A DNA stretch of 41,410 nucleotides from Embleya sp040605455 (lineage in GTDB: Bacteria > Actinomycetota > Actinomycetes > Streptomycetales > Streptomycetaceae): positions 1-41,410 of the forward strand of contig NZ_JBEXCV010000072.1 of assembly GCF_040605455.1 (NCBI RefSeq), read 5' to 3'. Shown piece by piece: positions 25,630-33,486 of this stretch. Within the stretch, counting starts at the first letter, position 1. The number at the start of each line of letters is the position of its first letter. The translations under genes and the position numbers were made by a program. The notes below the pieces were generated by a model, which worked only from the letters and a program-made list of their open reading frames with translations, was not told the origin of the DNA and made no database searches.

Positions 25630-26631
25630 CTACTTCCTCGGGGGCGCGGTGCTGGTGCGGATCACCAGTTCCGGGTGCAGCAGGTGGCGGGCGGCCCTGG
25701 TGCGTTCGCCGCGCAGCTGTTGGAGGAGGGTTTCGGTGGCCAGCCGGCCCATCTGCTCCCGCGGCTGATTGATCGTGGTCAGGCCGATGTGCCGCAGTCC
25801 GGCCAGGTGGGTGTTGTCATAGCCGACCACGGAGACGTCCCCGGGCACCCGCACGCCGGATGCGGACAGTTCGCCGATGATGCCGACCGCGTTGAAGTCG
25901 TTGGCCGCGACGATGCCCGTCGGGAGGGTGCCGCGGTCCAGCAGCGCCCGCGCGGCCCGGGCGCCGCCCGTGTCGGTGTACTCGCTCGGCACGACGGACA
26001 GGTGGCGGCTCAACGCCAGGCGGATCATGGCCTGTTCGTAGCCGCGGCGGCGAACCGCGGCCTGCGAGCCCGCGCCACCGTCCACGTGCACGATGTCGCG
26101 GTGGCCGAGCGCGGCCAGGTGCTCGACGGCCAGCGCCGATCCGGTGGCGCCGTCGTCGTTGACGGTGTCCACGCGGGCGGCACGTACGCTGCGCGCCACC
26201 AACACGGTGGGCACCTGGGCGGCGGCATCCTCGATCGCGGAGGTCTCCACCACCGGGCCGAGCAGGATCAGGCCTGCGGGGTGGAACTGGAGCAGGCGTT
26301 CCAGGCTGCGGCGTTCGTGCGCCGGCCGGCGGCCGCCGGTGCCCAGGATGATGTCCATGCCGCAAGCGTGCGCGGCGGCCTCGACGCCGTCGACCACCTC
26401 GGCGAAGTACGGGTTGTGCAGATCGGAAATCATCACACCCAGCGTGCTGCTGCTGCCGGTGGCCAGGGTACGGGCGTTGAGGTTGGGGCGGTAGCCCAAC
26501 TCTCGGGCGGCGGCCAGGACGGCCTGTCGGCGGACCTCGCTGACCTTGGGCGAGTCACGCATCACCAGCGACACGAGCGAGCGGGAAACCCCGGCGCGGG
26601 CGGCGACGTCTTCGAGGGTGGGACCGGACAC
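25630..26631 (-). CDS. LacI-family repressor of the inositol operon
   Basis: A 333-residue LacI/GalR repressor. Residues 5-55 are the helix-turn-helix and hinge (TLEDVAARAGVSRSLVSLVM, ELGYRPNLNARTLATG). The remainder is the periplasmic-binding-like effector domain (TLGVMISDLHNPYFAEVVDG, GLILLGPVVE, VEHLAALGHRDIVHVDGGAG, PTGIVAANDFNAVGI, VGYDNTHLAGL). Starts at GTG 26631 with AAAGGTGA six bases ahead. It is divergent from the iol operon across 606 bp that contain two double palindromes with a central CG, as LacI-family sites have. A predicted lacI promoter has its -35 inside operator A, implying autorepression. The effector is presumably inositol or a degradation intermediate. Confidence 0.9.
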   Translation of the reverse strand: MSGPTLEDVAARAGVSRSLVSLVMRDSPKVSEVRRQAVLAAARELGYRPNLNARTLATGSSSTLGVMISDLHNPYFAEVVDGVEAAAHACGMDIILGTGGRRPAHERRSLERLLQFHPAGLILLGPVVETSAIEDAAAQVPTVLVARSVRAARVDTVNDDGATGSALAVEHLAALGHRDIVHVDGGAGSQAAVRRRGYEQAMIRLALSRHLSVVPSEYTDTGGARAARALLDRGTLPTGIVAANDFNAVGIIGELSASGVRVPGDVSVVGYDNTHLAGLRHIGLTTINQPREQMGRLATETLLQQLRGERTRAARHLLHPELVIRTSTAPPRK

Positions 26632-26882
26632 TGATGCTCACCTTTCTCCCGATGTGGAGCCGGCGGACGGGTTGTCGGGGTATCGCGGTGTCCCGACGAC
26701 CGGCAACCTGCCGACCCCGAGGTTCGACGTCCACCGATTCGACGCCTTCGACCATCCGGCGAGCCCGCGACCCGCACAACCGCGACCCCGCCCCACCCGA
26801 TGCCGCAGCGCCGCCCCGCACGATCGGCCCTCCGGCGACGCCGGAGATCCCGGCGATCCGACGGCCGACGGCCGCGCAACGA

Positions 26883-26911
26883 AGATTACACGCTTGGAGC
26901 GCTCCATTGAA
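26883..26911 (-). promoter_or_regulatory. predicted lacI promoter
   Basis: Reading leftwards, TTCAAT (complement of 26906-26911) and TAATCT (complement of 26883-26888) are separated by exactly 17 bp. The -35 hexamer lies in the centre of operator A, so bound repressor would block RNA polymerase. Confidence 0.5.
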
Positions 26912-26924
26912 TGGAGCGCTCCAA
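26894..26924. promoter_or_regulatory. double LacI operator A
   Basis: Two copies of the 12-bp palindrome TGGAGCGCTCCA (26895-26906 and 26912-26923), centre to centre 17 bp apart. Including flanking T and A the whole 31-bp block is symmetric apart from its central base. The CG centre is typical of LacI-family operators. Confidence 0.8.
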
Positions 26925-27022
26925 CCGACAGTGGCTCGGAGCACCGAACGGTCCGACGAATGGCTGTATTGCCCATCGGCTCGGGTGTGTCGCCGACGCT
27001 GAGCGAAGGTTACGAGTGACCC

Positions 27023-27052
27023 TTGACACGCTCGGACGGCGAGCATCAGGCT
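27023..27052 (+). promoter_or_regulatory. predicted iol operon promoter
   Basis: TTGACA (27023-27028) is a consensus -35 box. A weak -10, CAGGCT (27047-27052), follows at 18 bp. The expected start near 27060 falls directly before operator B. Confidence 0.4.
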
Positions 27053-27062
27053 TGGGGCGTTC

Positions 27063-27103
27063 CCGGATTGGAGCGCTCCAAATGATGGAGCGCTCCAATC
27101 CGG
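27063..27103. promoter_or_regulatory. double LacI operator B
   Basis: The same 12-bp palindrome occurs at 27069-27080 and 27086-27097, again 17 bp apart. Here symmetry extends outward to CCGGAT...ATCCGG, so the 41-bp block is an 18-5-18 inverted repeat. It covers the expected start of iol transcription. Confidence 0.8.
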
Positions 27104-27149
27104 AGGTGCTTCGACCACGGCAGTCGAACGGGAAGCCGTCGAAGCCCCG

Positions 27150-27221
27150 TTGCCCACCTGCCCGGTCACTCAGTTGCCCACTTGCCCACTTACCCACATG
27201 CCCAGTTGCCCACCTGTCCAC
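27150..27221 (+). repeat. nine in-phase octamers upstream of iolG
   Basis: Seventy-two bases divide into nine 8-bp units: TTGCCCAC occurs four times, and the others are CTGCCCGG, TCACTCAG, TTACCCAC, ATGCCCAG and CTGTCCAC. The array ends one base before the GGAG of the iolG ribosome binding site. It is in the predicted 5' leader. Confidence 0.85.
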
Positions 27222-27237
27222 TGGAGAAATGAACCTG

Positions 27238-28269
27238 ATGCGTATCGGAGTCGCAGGCGTGGGGCGGATCGGCGCGATGCACGCGCGGAACCTCACGAGC
27301 CTGGAGACGGTCGACGAACTGGTCCTGTTCGACCCGCAACCCGGCCGGGCGGACGCCCTCGCGAAAGAACTCGGCGCCGAGGCGGTCGACGACCCGGAGA
27401 CCCTGCTCGGCACGGTCGACGGCGTCGTGGTGGCGACCCCCACCGACACCCACCCGCAGATGGTGCGGCGGACCGTGGCCGCCGGCGTACCGACGCTGTG
27501 CGAGAAGCCGATCGCCTCGGACATCGCCGCGATGATCGCCCTGATCGCGGAGGTGGAGGCGAGCGGCGTCCCGGTCCTGGTCGGCTTCCAGCGCCGATTC
27601 GACCCGGCCGTGGTCGAGTTGAAGCGCCGTCTCGACGCCGGCGAGATGGGTAGGCCCTATCTGGTCCGTGCGGTCGGCCAGGACGCCGCACCGCCGGACT
27701 TCGGCTACCTGCCCGCGTCCGGCGGGATCTTCCGCGACCTGCTCATCCACGACCTGGACGCGGTGCCGTGGCTGCTCGGCGAACCGGTCGTCGAGGTGTT
27801 CGCGAGCGGATCGGTGCTGGTGGACGAGGCGTTCGCGAAGGCGGACGACGTGGACAACGCGGTCGTGCTGCTGCGCTTCGCGAGCGGGGCACACGCGGTG
27901 CTCACCGGTGGGCGGCACGACCCGGCGGGGTACGACCACCGGATCGAGGTGCTCGGCTCGGCCCAGTCGCTCACGGTGGGCCTGGACCCCCGGACGCCGT
28001 TGACCTCGCTGGAGGAGGACGGCCCGCAGGCCGGCCCCGATGCCTATCCCGGTTTCCCGGAACGATTCGCCCGCGCCTACGGCAACGAGATGCGGGTGTT
28101 CGTCGAGGTGGTCGCCGGGCGGGTGGCCAATCCGTCCCCGGTCCGCGACTCGCTGGCCAGTCTGGTGCTGGCGGACGCCTGCGAGCGGTCGCGCCGCGAG
28201 GGCCGGCCGATCGAGCCGGCGGACGTACTCGGCGCGGCGAGCGCGGCGCCGGCCACGGAGGTGGCCTGA
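27238..28269 (+). CDS. iolG: inositol 2-dehydrogenase-like oxidoreductase
   Basis: First gene of the inositol operon. A 343-residue Gfo/Idh/MocA oxidoreductase that would oxidise myo-inositol to 2-keto-myo-inositol with NAD. N-terminal Rossmann motif RIGVAGVGRIGAMHARN, then VVVATPTDTHPQMV, the family CEKPIA motif, VGFQRRFDP, and the catalytic GIFRDLLIHDLDAVPWLLGE with the conserved Asp and His. I choose ATG 27238 because GGAG (27223-27226) is then properly spaced; ATG 27229, three codons earlier, is only three bases from it. It overlaps the next gene by one base (TGATG). Confidence 0.88.
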   Translation: MRIGVAGVGRIGAMHARNLTSLETVDELVLFDPQPGRADALAKELGAEAVDDPETLLGTVDGVVVATPTDTHPQMVRRTVAAGVPTLCEKPIASDIAAMIALIAEVEASGVPVLVGFQRRFDPAVVELKRRLDAGEMGRPYLVRAVGQDAAPPDFGYLPASGGIFRDLLIHDLDAVPWLLGEPVVEVFASGSVLVDEAFAKADDVDNAVVLLRFASGAHAVLTGGRHDPAGYDHRIEVLGSAQSLTVGLDPRTPLTSLEEDGPQAGPDAYPGFPERFARAYGNEMRVFVEVVAGRVANPSPVRDSLASLVLADACERSRREGRPIEPADVLGAASAAPATEVA

Positions 28270-29273
28270 TGAGCAGGCCGGTCTCCTCGGCGACGTCCGG
28301 CACCCCGACCACGCCCGCCACCGCGACCACGCCGACTGCCGCTCACCCGCCGGTCACCCCGACGCCCGCAGCCGCCTTCGCCACGTCGGCCGTTTCGCGC
28401 TCGTCGGACCTGCGGCTTGCCGGTGCGCCGATCTCCTGGGGGGTGTGCGAGGTACCCGGTTGGGGCCCGATGCTGCCGGTGGACACGGTGCTCGGCGAGA
28501 TGGCCGATCTCGGGCTGACCGCCACCGAGTTGGGGCCGCCCGGCTACCTTCCGGACGATCCCGCCGTGCTCAAGGGTGTGTTGGCGGGGCACGGCCTGAC
28601 TCTGGTCGGCTCGTTCGCCGCACTCGTGCTGCACGAGCGGGACCGGGTCGCGCAGTCGGCCGCGGCGGCGGAACGCACCGCCGCGTTGATCGCCGCCGCC
28701 GGTGGCGAGGTGCTCGTGCTGGCCGCCGCCACCGGCCTGGACGGCTACGACACTCGACCCGAACTCTGCGACGCGCAATGGCGATGCCTGATCGAAGCGG
28801 CCGACGATATCGCGCGGATCGCCCGGGGATACGGCCTGCGAACCACCCTGCACCCGCACGTGGGCACGCACGTGGAGACCTCGGCGGAGGTCGAGCGCTT
28901 TCTCGGTGACAGCACCCTGCCGCTGTGCCTGGACACCGGCCACCTGCTGATCGGCGGGACCGACCCGCTGGACCTGGTCCGCAGGCACCCCGACCGGATC
29001 GGGCACGTGCACCTCAAGGACGTGCACGCCCGGCTCGCCGCACTGGTGCGGTCCGGTCTGCTGACCTACGCCGACGCCGTCGGGCAGGGCATCTACCGCC
29101 CGCTCGGCGACGGCGACGTCCCGGTCGCCGAGATAGTGGCCACCCTGCGGGCGGCCGGCTACCGCGACTGGTACGTGCTGGAACAGGACACCCGGCTGAC
29201 CGACGACCCGGTCGACGCGGACCTGCCCCGCCACAACACCGCGCGCAGTCTGGCGCACCTGCGCGGCAACTGA
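28269..29273 (+). CDS. iolE: 2-keto-myo-inositol dehydratase-like TIM-barrel protein
   Basis: A 334-residue sugar-phosphate isomerase/epimerase-fold protein. LAGAPISWGVCEVPGWGPML near residue 50, TATELGPPGYLP, TLHPHVGTHVET, CLDTGHLLIGG near 219 and HVHLKDVH near 246 give the metal-binding Glu, Asp, His and Glu positions of IolE-type inosose dehydratases. The first 45 residues are an Ala/Thr/Pro-rich extension absent from typical family members and probably disordered. The start at ATG 28269 is set by overlap with the iolG stop. An IolI-type isomerase is the alternative assignment, but the ISWG motif and operon position favour IolE. Confidence 0.85.
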   Translation: MSRPVSSATSGTPTTPATATTPTAAHPPVTPTPAAAFATSAVSRSSDLRLAGAPISWGVCEVPGWGPMLPVDTVLGEMADLGLTATELGPPGYLPDDPAVLKGVLAGHGLTLVGSFAALVLHERDRVAQSAAAAERTAALIAAAGGEVLVLAAATGLDGYDTRPELCDAQWRCLIEAADDIARIARGYGLRTTLHPHVGTHVETSAEVERFLGDSTLPLCLDTGHLLIGGTDPLDLVRRHPDRIGHVHLKDVHARLAALVRSGLLTYADAVGQGIYRPLGDGDVPVAEIVATLRAAGYRDWYVLEQDTRLTDDPVDADLPRHNTARSLAHLRGN

Positions 29274-29413
29274 AGCCGACGCCCGTGCGCGCTCGACGAG
29301 TCGGTGCGCCCTTGCCGGCCGCCCGGCCGGGTACGACATCGATATCGGGCCGCGCGCCCGTACCGCCGACCGCCGCTCGCCCGTACCGCCGCCCCTCGCC
29401 CACCCATCGACGA

Positions 29414-29435
29414 GGATCCGCACCGTTGCGGATCC
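29414..29435 (+). promoter_or_regulatory. intercistronic hairpin before the binding-protein gene
   Basis: GGATCCGC (29414-29421) and GCGGATCC (29428-29435) form a perfect 8-bp stem with a 6-nt loop, 49 bp before the substrate-binding protein start and inside the operon's only sizeable gap. Such stems often protect or partly terminate transcripts and adjust the ratio of transporter to enzyme mRNA. Confidence 0.45.
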
Positions 29436-29484
29436 ATTCCCGACCCGACCCGTTCGTCCCGACCGTCCTGACGAGGAGTATTCG

Positions 29485-30480
29485 ATGCCCCGACGTTCCC
29501 TCGGACTCGCCGCCGCCCTAGGTGTATCCGCGCTCGTCCTCGCCGCATGCAGCAGCCCATCGGGTTCCGGACCGGATGCCAAGAACACCCCCAAGGGCGC
29601 TCCGACCGCCGCGGCCAAGGGCAACAACACCGTGGCCGTGATCACGCACGGCTCGGCCGGGGACGCGTTCTGGAGCGTCGTGCAGAACGGCGCGCAGGAC
29701 GCGGGCAAGAAGCTGGGCGTGGACGTCCAGTACCAGGGCAACGGCGACCCGGCCGGGCAGGCCCGGTTGATCGACAACGCGGTCACCCAGGGTGTGGGCG
29801 GCATCGTGGTCTCGATGGCCAACCCGGACGCGCTGGCGAATTCGATCAAGGCGGCCACCGCCAAGGGCATTCCGGTGATCACCATCAACTCGGGGCAGAG
29901 CAAATCCACCGAGTTCGGCGCGATCGCGCACGTCGGCCAGGACGAGTCGATCGCCGGCGAGGCGGCCGGCGCCAAGCTCAAGCAGGCCGGCCGTACCAAG
30001 ATGTTGTGCGTCATCCACGAGGCGGGCAACATCGGCCTGAACCAGCGATGCGACGGCGCCAAGGCCGGTTTCGGCGGCCAGACCCAGACGCTCCAGGTGG
30101 ACATCGGCAACCCCACCGACATCCAGGCCCGCATTCGCGGGGCGCTCCAGTCGGACTCCTCGATCGACGCCGTGCTCGCGCTCAACCCGCAGGTGGCCGC
30201 GGTCGCGGTGGGCGCCGTGGGCGATGCCAACTCCAAGGCGCAGATCGCCACCTTCGACCTGAACCCGGACGTGGTCACCGGGATCAAGGACGGCAAGATC
30301 GTCTTCGCTGTCGACCAGCAGCAGTACCTCCAGGGCTACCTGCCGGTGATGATGATCAAGCTCTACCGGGACAACGCCAACACGGTCGGCGGCGGCAAGC
30401 CCGTACTGACCGGGCCCGGCTTCGTCGACAAGAGCAACGTCGGCGCGGTGGCCGAGTACGCGCAGCGGGGCACCAGATGA
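29485..30480 (+). CDS. sugar/inositol ABC substrate-binding lipoprotein
   Basis: A 331-residue periplasmic-binding-protein-like lipoprotein. Lipobox LAAC places the lipidated Cys at residue 22. The mature part is a family 4 (RbsB-like) fold: VAVITHGSAGDAFWSVVQNG, GIVVSMANPDALANSIKAAT, GIPVITINSGQS, HVGQDESIAGEAAGAKL and AVDQQQYLQGYL. Embedded in the inositol operon with its own permease and ATPase, it most likely binds inositol or a related cyclitol/sugar outside the membrane. Starts at ATG 29485 after GAGGAG. The 211-bp gap before it contains a hairpin. Confidence 0.9.
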   Translation: MPRRSLGLAAALGVSALVLAACSSPSGSGPDAKNTPKGAPTAAAKGNNTVAVITHGSAGDAFWSVVQNGAQDAGKKLGVDVQYQGNGDPAGQARLIDNAVTQGVGGIVVSMANPDALANSIKAATAKGIPVITINSGQSKSTEFGAIAHVGQDESIAGEAAGAKLKQAGRTKMLCVIHEAGNIGLNQRCDGAKAGFGGQTQTLQVDIGNPTDIQARIRGALQSDSSIDAVLALNPQVAAVAVGAVGDANSKAQIATFDLNPDVVTGIKDGKIVFAVDQQQYLQGYLPVMMIKLYRDNANTVGGGKPVLTGPGFVDKSNVGAVAEYAQRGTR

Positions 30481-31595
30481 GCACGAGTCCCTCGACGCCC
30501 TCGGTGCCCACCGAGGTGGCCGGCGGCGCGGATCGTGCCGCGGCCCCGGCCGGCATCGGTGCCGTCGAGCCCGGGCCGGACGAACGGGTCGCGCCCGCCC
30601 GGCTCGTGCACCGGCTGCTGATCCGCCCGGAACTGGGCTCGCTGATCGGCGCCGTGCTGGTCATGTGCTTCTTCGCGATCGTCGCGGACGGCTTCCTCAC
30701 CGCGTCCGGAGCGGCGACCTGGCTGGACGACTCGGCCACCCTGGGCATCATGGCAGTGGCCGTGGCACTGCTGATGATCGGCGGGGAGTTCGACCTGTCC
30801 GCCGGTGTGATGACCGCCTCGACCGCGCTGATCACGGCGATGCTGGCGACCAGGGCCGGTTGGTCGGTATGGCCCGCACTCGCGGTGTCGCTGGTGTTCG
30901 CACTCGCGGTCGGCGCGCTCAACGGCTGGCTCGTGGTGCGTACCGGACTGCCCAGCTTCATCATCACGCTGGGCACGTTCCTGGCGCTCCAAGGCCTCAA
31001 CCTCGGGGTCACCCGGCATGTGACGAACAGCGTGCAGGTCAGCGGGATGCGCTCGACCGACGGCTACGAGTCCGCCGGCCGGTTCTTCGCCTCGACCATG
31101 GCGATCGCCGGCACCGAGATCCAGGTCTCGGTGCTGTGGTGGCTGGTGCTGGCCGCGCTGGCGACCTGGCTGCTCGCGCGGACCCGTTTCGGCAACTGGA
31201 TCTACGCCGTCGGCGGCGCGCCGGTCAGCGCGCGCAACGTCGGCGTCCCGGTGGACCGCACCAAGATCGTGTTGTTCATGACCACCGCCGGCGCCGGCTG
31301 GCTGGTCGGCTCGATCAACATCCTGCGCTACACCTCGGTCCAGGCCAATCAGGGCATCGGCCTGGAATTCCAGTACATCATCGCCGCGGTGATCGGCGGT
31401 TGCCTGCTCACCGGCGGCTACGGCTCGGCGATCGGCGCCGCGGTGGGCGCGCTGATCTTCGGCATGGCCCGCCAGGGCATCGTCTACGCGAAGTGGAACA
31501 GCGACTGGTTCCAGCTCTTCCTCGGCGTGATGCTGCTGGCGGCCGTCCTGGTCAACAACTCCTTCCGGCGCCGCGCGGAGAGGTCCCGTCGATGA
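30477..31595 (+). CDS. sugar/inositol ABC permease
   Basis: A 372-residue RbsC/FrcB-type permease with about ten hydrophobic segments after a cytoplasmic N-terminus of some 50 residues that is rich in Pro, Ala and Glu. Diagnostic blocks are GGEFDLSAGVMTASTALITA, LPSFIITLGTFLALQGLNLG, ARTRFGNWIYAVGGAPVSAR, NVGVPVDRTKIVLF and a C-terminal ILRYTS/GLEFQYIIAAVIGGCLLTGG. It overlaps the binding-protein gene (ATGA) and the ATPase gene (ATGA). It forms the membrane channel of the presumed inositol importer. Confidence 0.9.
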   Translation: MSTSPSTPSVPTEVAGGADRAAAPAGIGAVEPGPDERVAPARLVHRLLIRPELGSLIGAVLVMCFFAIVADGFLTASGAATWLDDSATLGIMAVAVALLMIGGEFDLSAGVMTASTALITAMLATRAGWSVWPALAVSLVFALAVGALNGWLVVRTGLPSFIITLGTFLALQGLNLGVTRHVTNSVQVSGMRSTDGYESAGRFFASTMAIAGTEIQVSVLWWLVLAALATWLLARTRFGNWIYAVGGAPVSARNVGVPVDRTKIVLFMTTAGAGWLVGSINILRYTSVQANQGIGLEFQYIIAAVIGGCLLTGGYGSAIGAAVGALIFGMARQGIVYAKWNSDWFQLFLGVMLLAAVLVNNSFRRRAERSRR

Positions 31596-32482
31596 CGAAT
31601 CCAGCAACTCGGCCGCCGGCCGGTGAACCGACCACCGTCGAGAGCGCCGCCGGCGCGGAGGCGGGCGCCACGACGGCCGGTGCGAGCGGTTCCGGCACCG
31701 GCGCACACCTGCTCGAACTGCGCGGCGTCGGCAAGCGGTTCGGCAGCGTGATCGCCCTGGACGACGTCTCCACGTCGGTCGACGCCGGCGAGGTGACGTG
31801 CGTTCTGGGCGACAACGGCGCGGGCAAGTCGACCTTCATCAAGATCCTGGCGGGCGTGCACACCAACGACAGCGGCGCCTACCTGGTCGAGGGCACGCCG
31901 GTGCGCTTCTCCTCGCCCCGACAGGCCCTGGACCGGGGCATCGCCACGGTCTACCAGGACCTGGCCGTGGTGCCGCTGATGAGCGTGTGGCGCAACTTCT
32001 TCCTCGGCTCCGAACCGCGCAAGGGTCGCGGCCCGTTCTCCCGACTGGACATCGCGAAGGCGCGCGGCACCGCGCGGCGGGCCCTGTCGGACATGGGCAT
32101 CGACCTGCGCGACGTCGAACAGCCGGTGGGCACGCTCTCCGGCGGCGAGCGTCAGTGCGTGGCGATCGCCCGGGCCGTGCACTTCGGCGCCAAGGTACTG
32201 ATCCTGGACGAGCCGACCGCCGCGCTCGGCGTCAAGCAGGCCGGCGTCGTACTCCGCTACATCGCGCGGGCCCGCGACCGGGGCCTGGGCGTCGTGTTCA
32301 TCACCCACAACCCGCACCACGCCTACCCGGTGGGAGACCGCTTCCTGCTGCTCAACCGGGGCCGCAGCCAGGGTTGCTTCGGCAAATCCGAGATCACCCT
32401 GGCCGAACTCACCCGGCAGATGGCCGGCGGCGCCGAACTTGAGGCACTCGCCCACGAGTTGGACGCGGAGGCCAAAACATGA
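31592..32482 (+). CDS. sugar/inositol ABC ATP-binding protein
   Basis: A 296-residue ATPase with a single ABC domain: Walker A GDNGAGKST near residue 73, VYQDLAVVPLMSVWRNFFLG as Q-loop region, signature LSGGERQ near 181, Walker B VLILDEPTAALG near 203, and the switch His in FITHNPHH. RbsA-type proteins have two ABC domains in about 500 residues. This one resembles the short FrcA type, so it must act as a homodimer. The first 35 residues are an Ala/Thr/Gly-rich extension. It is coupled on both sides by 4-bp overlaps. Confidence 0.9.
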   Translation: MTNPATRPPAGEPTTVESAAGAEAGATTAGASGSGTGAHLLELRGVGKRFGSVIALDDVSTSVDAGEVTCVLGDNGAGKSTFIKILAGVHTNDSGAYLVEGTPVRFSSPRQALDRGIATVYQDLAVVPLMSVWRNFFLGSEPRKGRGPFSRLDIAKARGTARRALSDMGIDLRDVEQPVGTLSGGERQCVAIARAVHFGAKVLILDEPTAALGVKQAGVVLRYIARARDRGLGVVFITHNPHHAYPVGDRFLLLNRGRSQGCFGKSEITLAELTRQMAGGAELEALAHELDAEAKT

Positions 32483-33486
32483 CGGCGCCCGTGTCGGAGC
32501 GGGCCGACGGTGCTCGGCCCACCCGCGGCCCGGCCCTCGACGTGCTGACCGTCGGGCGCGTCGGCGTGGACCTCTATCCGCAACAGAGCGGCGTGCCGCT
32601 CGATCGGGTCGAGACCTTCGCCAGGTCGCTGGGCGGCACCGCCACCAACGTGGCGGTGGCCGCCGCCCGGCTGGGCCGACGCTCCGCGGTGCTGACCAAG
32701 GTCGGCGCCGACCCGTTCGGCACCTACGTCCGCACCGCGCTGGCCGACTTCGGCGTGGACCCGACGTGGGTGGCCACACACCAACGACTGCTCACCCCCG
32801 TGGTCTTCTGCGCGCTCGATCCGCCCGAGGACCCGCCGCTGCTGTTCTACCGGCTCCCGGTGGCCCCCGACCTCACGCTCACCGACGAGGACGTGCCGTG
32901 GGAACTGGTCCGCGAGGTACCGGTGTTGTGGGTGACCGGCACCGGGGTGAGCACCGAGCCCTCACGCGGCACCCATCGGCGGATGCTCGCCGTGCGGGGC
33001 CGACGTGCGCACACCGTGCTCGACCTCGACTACCGCCCGATGTTCTGGCCCGATCCGGCCGTCGCGACCCGACACATCGGCGAACTCGTCGACGAGGCCA
33101 CCGTCGTGGTGGGCAACCGGGCCGAGGTCGCGATCGCGGTCGGCACCGCGGATCCGGACGAGGCAGCGCGCCGACTGCTCGACCGCGGCGTGCGCCTGGT
33201 CCTGGTCAAGAAGGGCGGCGAAGGCGTCCTGGTGGCCACGCCCGAAGGCAGCATCACGGTCGCCCCCCGCCGGGTCGACGCGGTGTGCGGGCTCGGCGCC
33301 GGCGACGCCTTCGGCGGGGCCCTCGTGCACGGCCTGCTCGCCGGCTGGGATCCGGTACGCGTCGCCGAATACGCCAACGCCGCCGGGGCGCTGGTCGCCG
33401 CCCGACTCGCGTGCGCCGATGCGATGCCCACCGACGCGGAAATCGAGAACCTGATGAACCACCCGATGCTGGAGAACCGAACGTGA
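32479..33486 (+). CDS. iolC: 5-dehydro-2-deoxygluconokinase
   Basis: A 335-residue PfkB-family kinase expected to phosphorylate 2-deoxy-5-keto-gluconate. Motifs: LTVGRVGVDLYPQQSGVPL, SLGGTATNVAVAAARLG, VGADPFGTYVR, and the PfkB signature with anion hole VCGLGAGDAFGGALVHGLLA near residue 273 (catalytic Asp in GAGD). The first 20 residues are a variable extension. Starts at ATG 32479, overlapping the ATPase stop. Identity as IolC over a ribokinase is supported by the LYPQQ-containing N-terminus and by iolB, iolD, iolE and iolG in the same operon. Confidence 0.9.
   Translation: MTAPVSERADGARPTRGPALDVLTVGRVGVDLYPQQSGVPLDRVETFARSLGGTATNVAVAAARLGRRSAVLTKVGADPFGTYVRTALADFGVDPTWVATHQRLLTPVVFCALDPPEDPPLLFYRLPVAPDLTLTDEDVPWELVREVPVLWVTGTGVSTEPSRGTHRRMLAVRGRRAHTVLDLDYRPMFWPDPAVATRHIGELVDEATVVVGNRAEVAIAVGTADPDEAARRLLDRGVRLVLVKKGGEGVLVATPEGSITVAPRRVDAVCGLGAGDAFGGALVHGLLAGWDPVRVAEYANAAGALVAARLACADAMPTDAEIENLMNHPMLENRT

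Larger units (their letters stand above)
26632..27237. promoter_or_regulatory. divergent control region of lacI and iol operon
   Basis: This 606-bp gap contains no supported gene. From left to right it holds the lacI leader (26632-26880), the lacI promoter with operator A (26883-26924), a spacer with a TTGACA box (27023), operator B (27063-27103) and the octamer array (27150-27221) just before the iolG ribosome binding site. Confidence 0.75.

Noticed and set aside
27150..27221. octamer array as a CRISPR or coding repeat
   Set aside because: Units are 8 bp without spacers, and the frame reading through it has no ribosome binding site and runs into iolG from non-coding sequence.
28077..30296. 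739-codon minus-strand open frame across iolE and the binding protein
   Set aside because: It is the shadow of two well-supported plus-strand genes and would disrupt the coupled operon.
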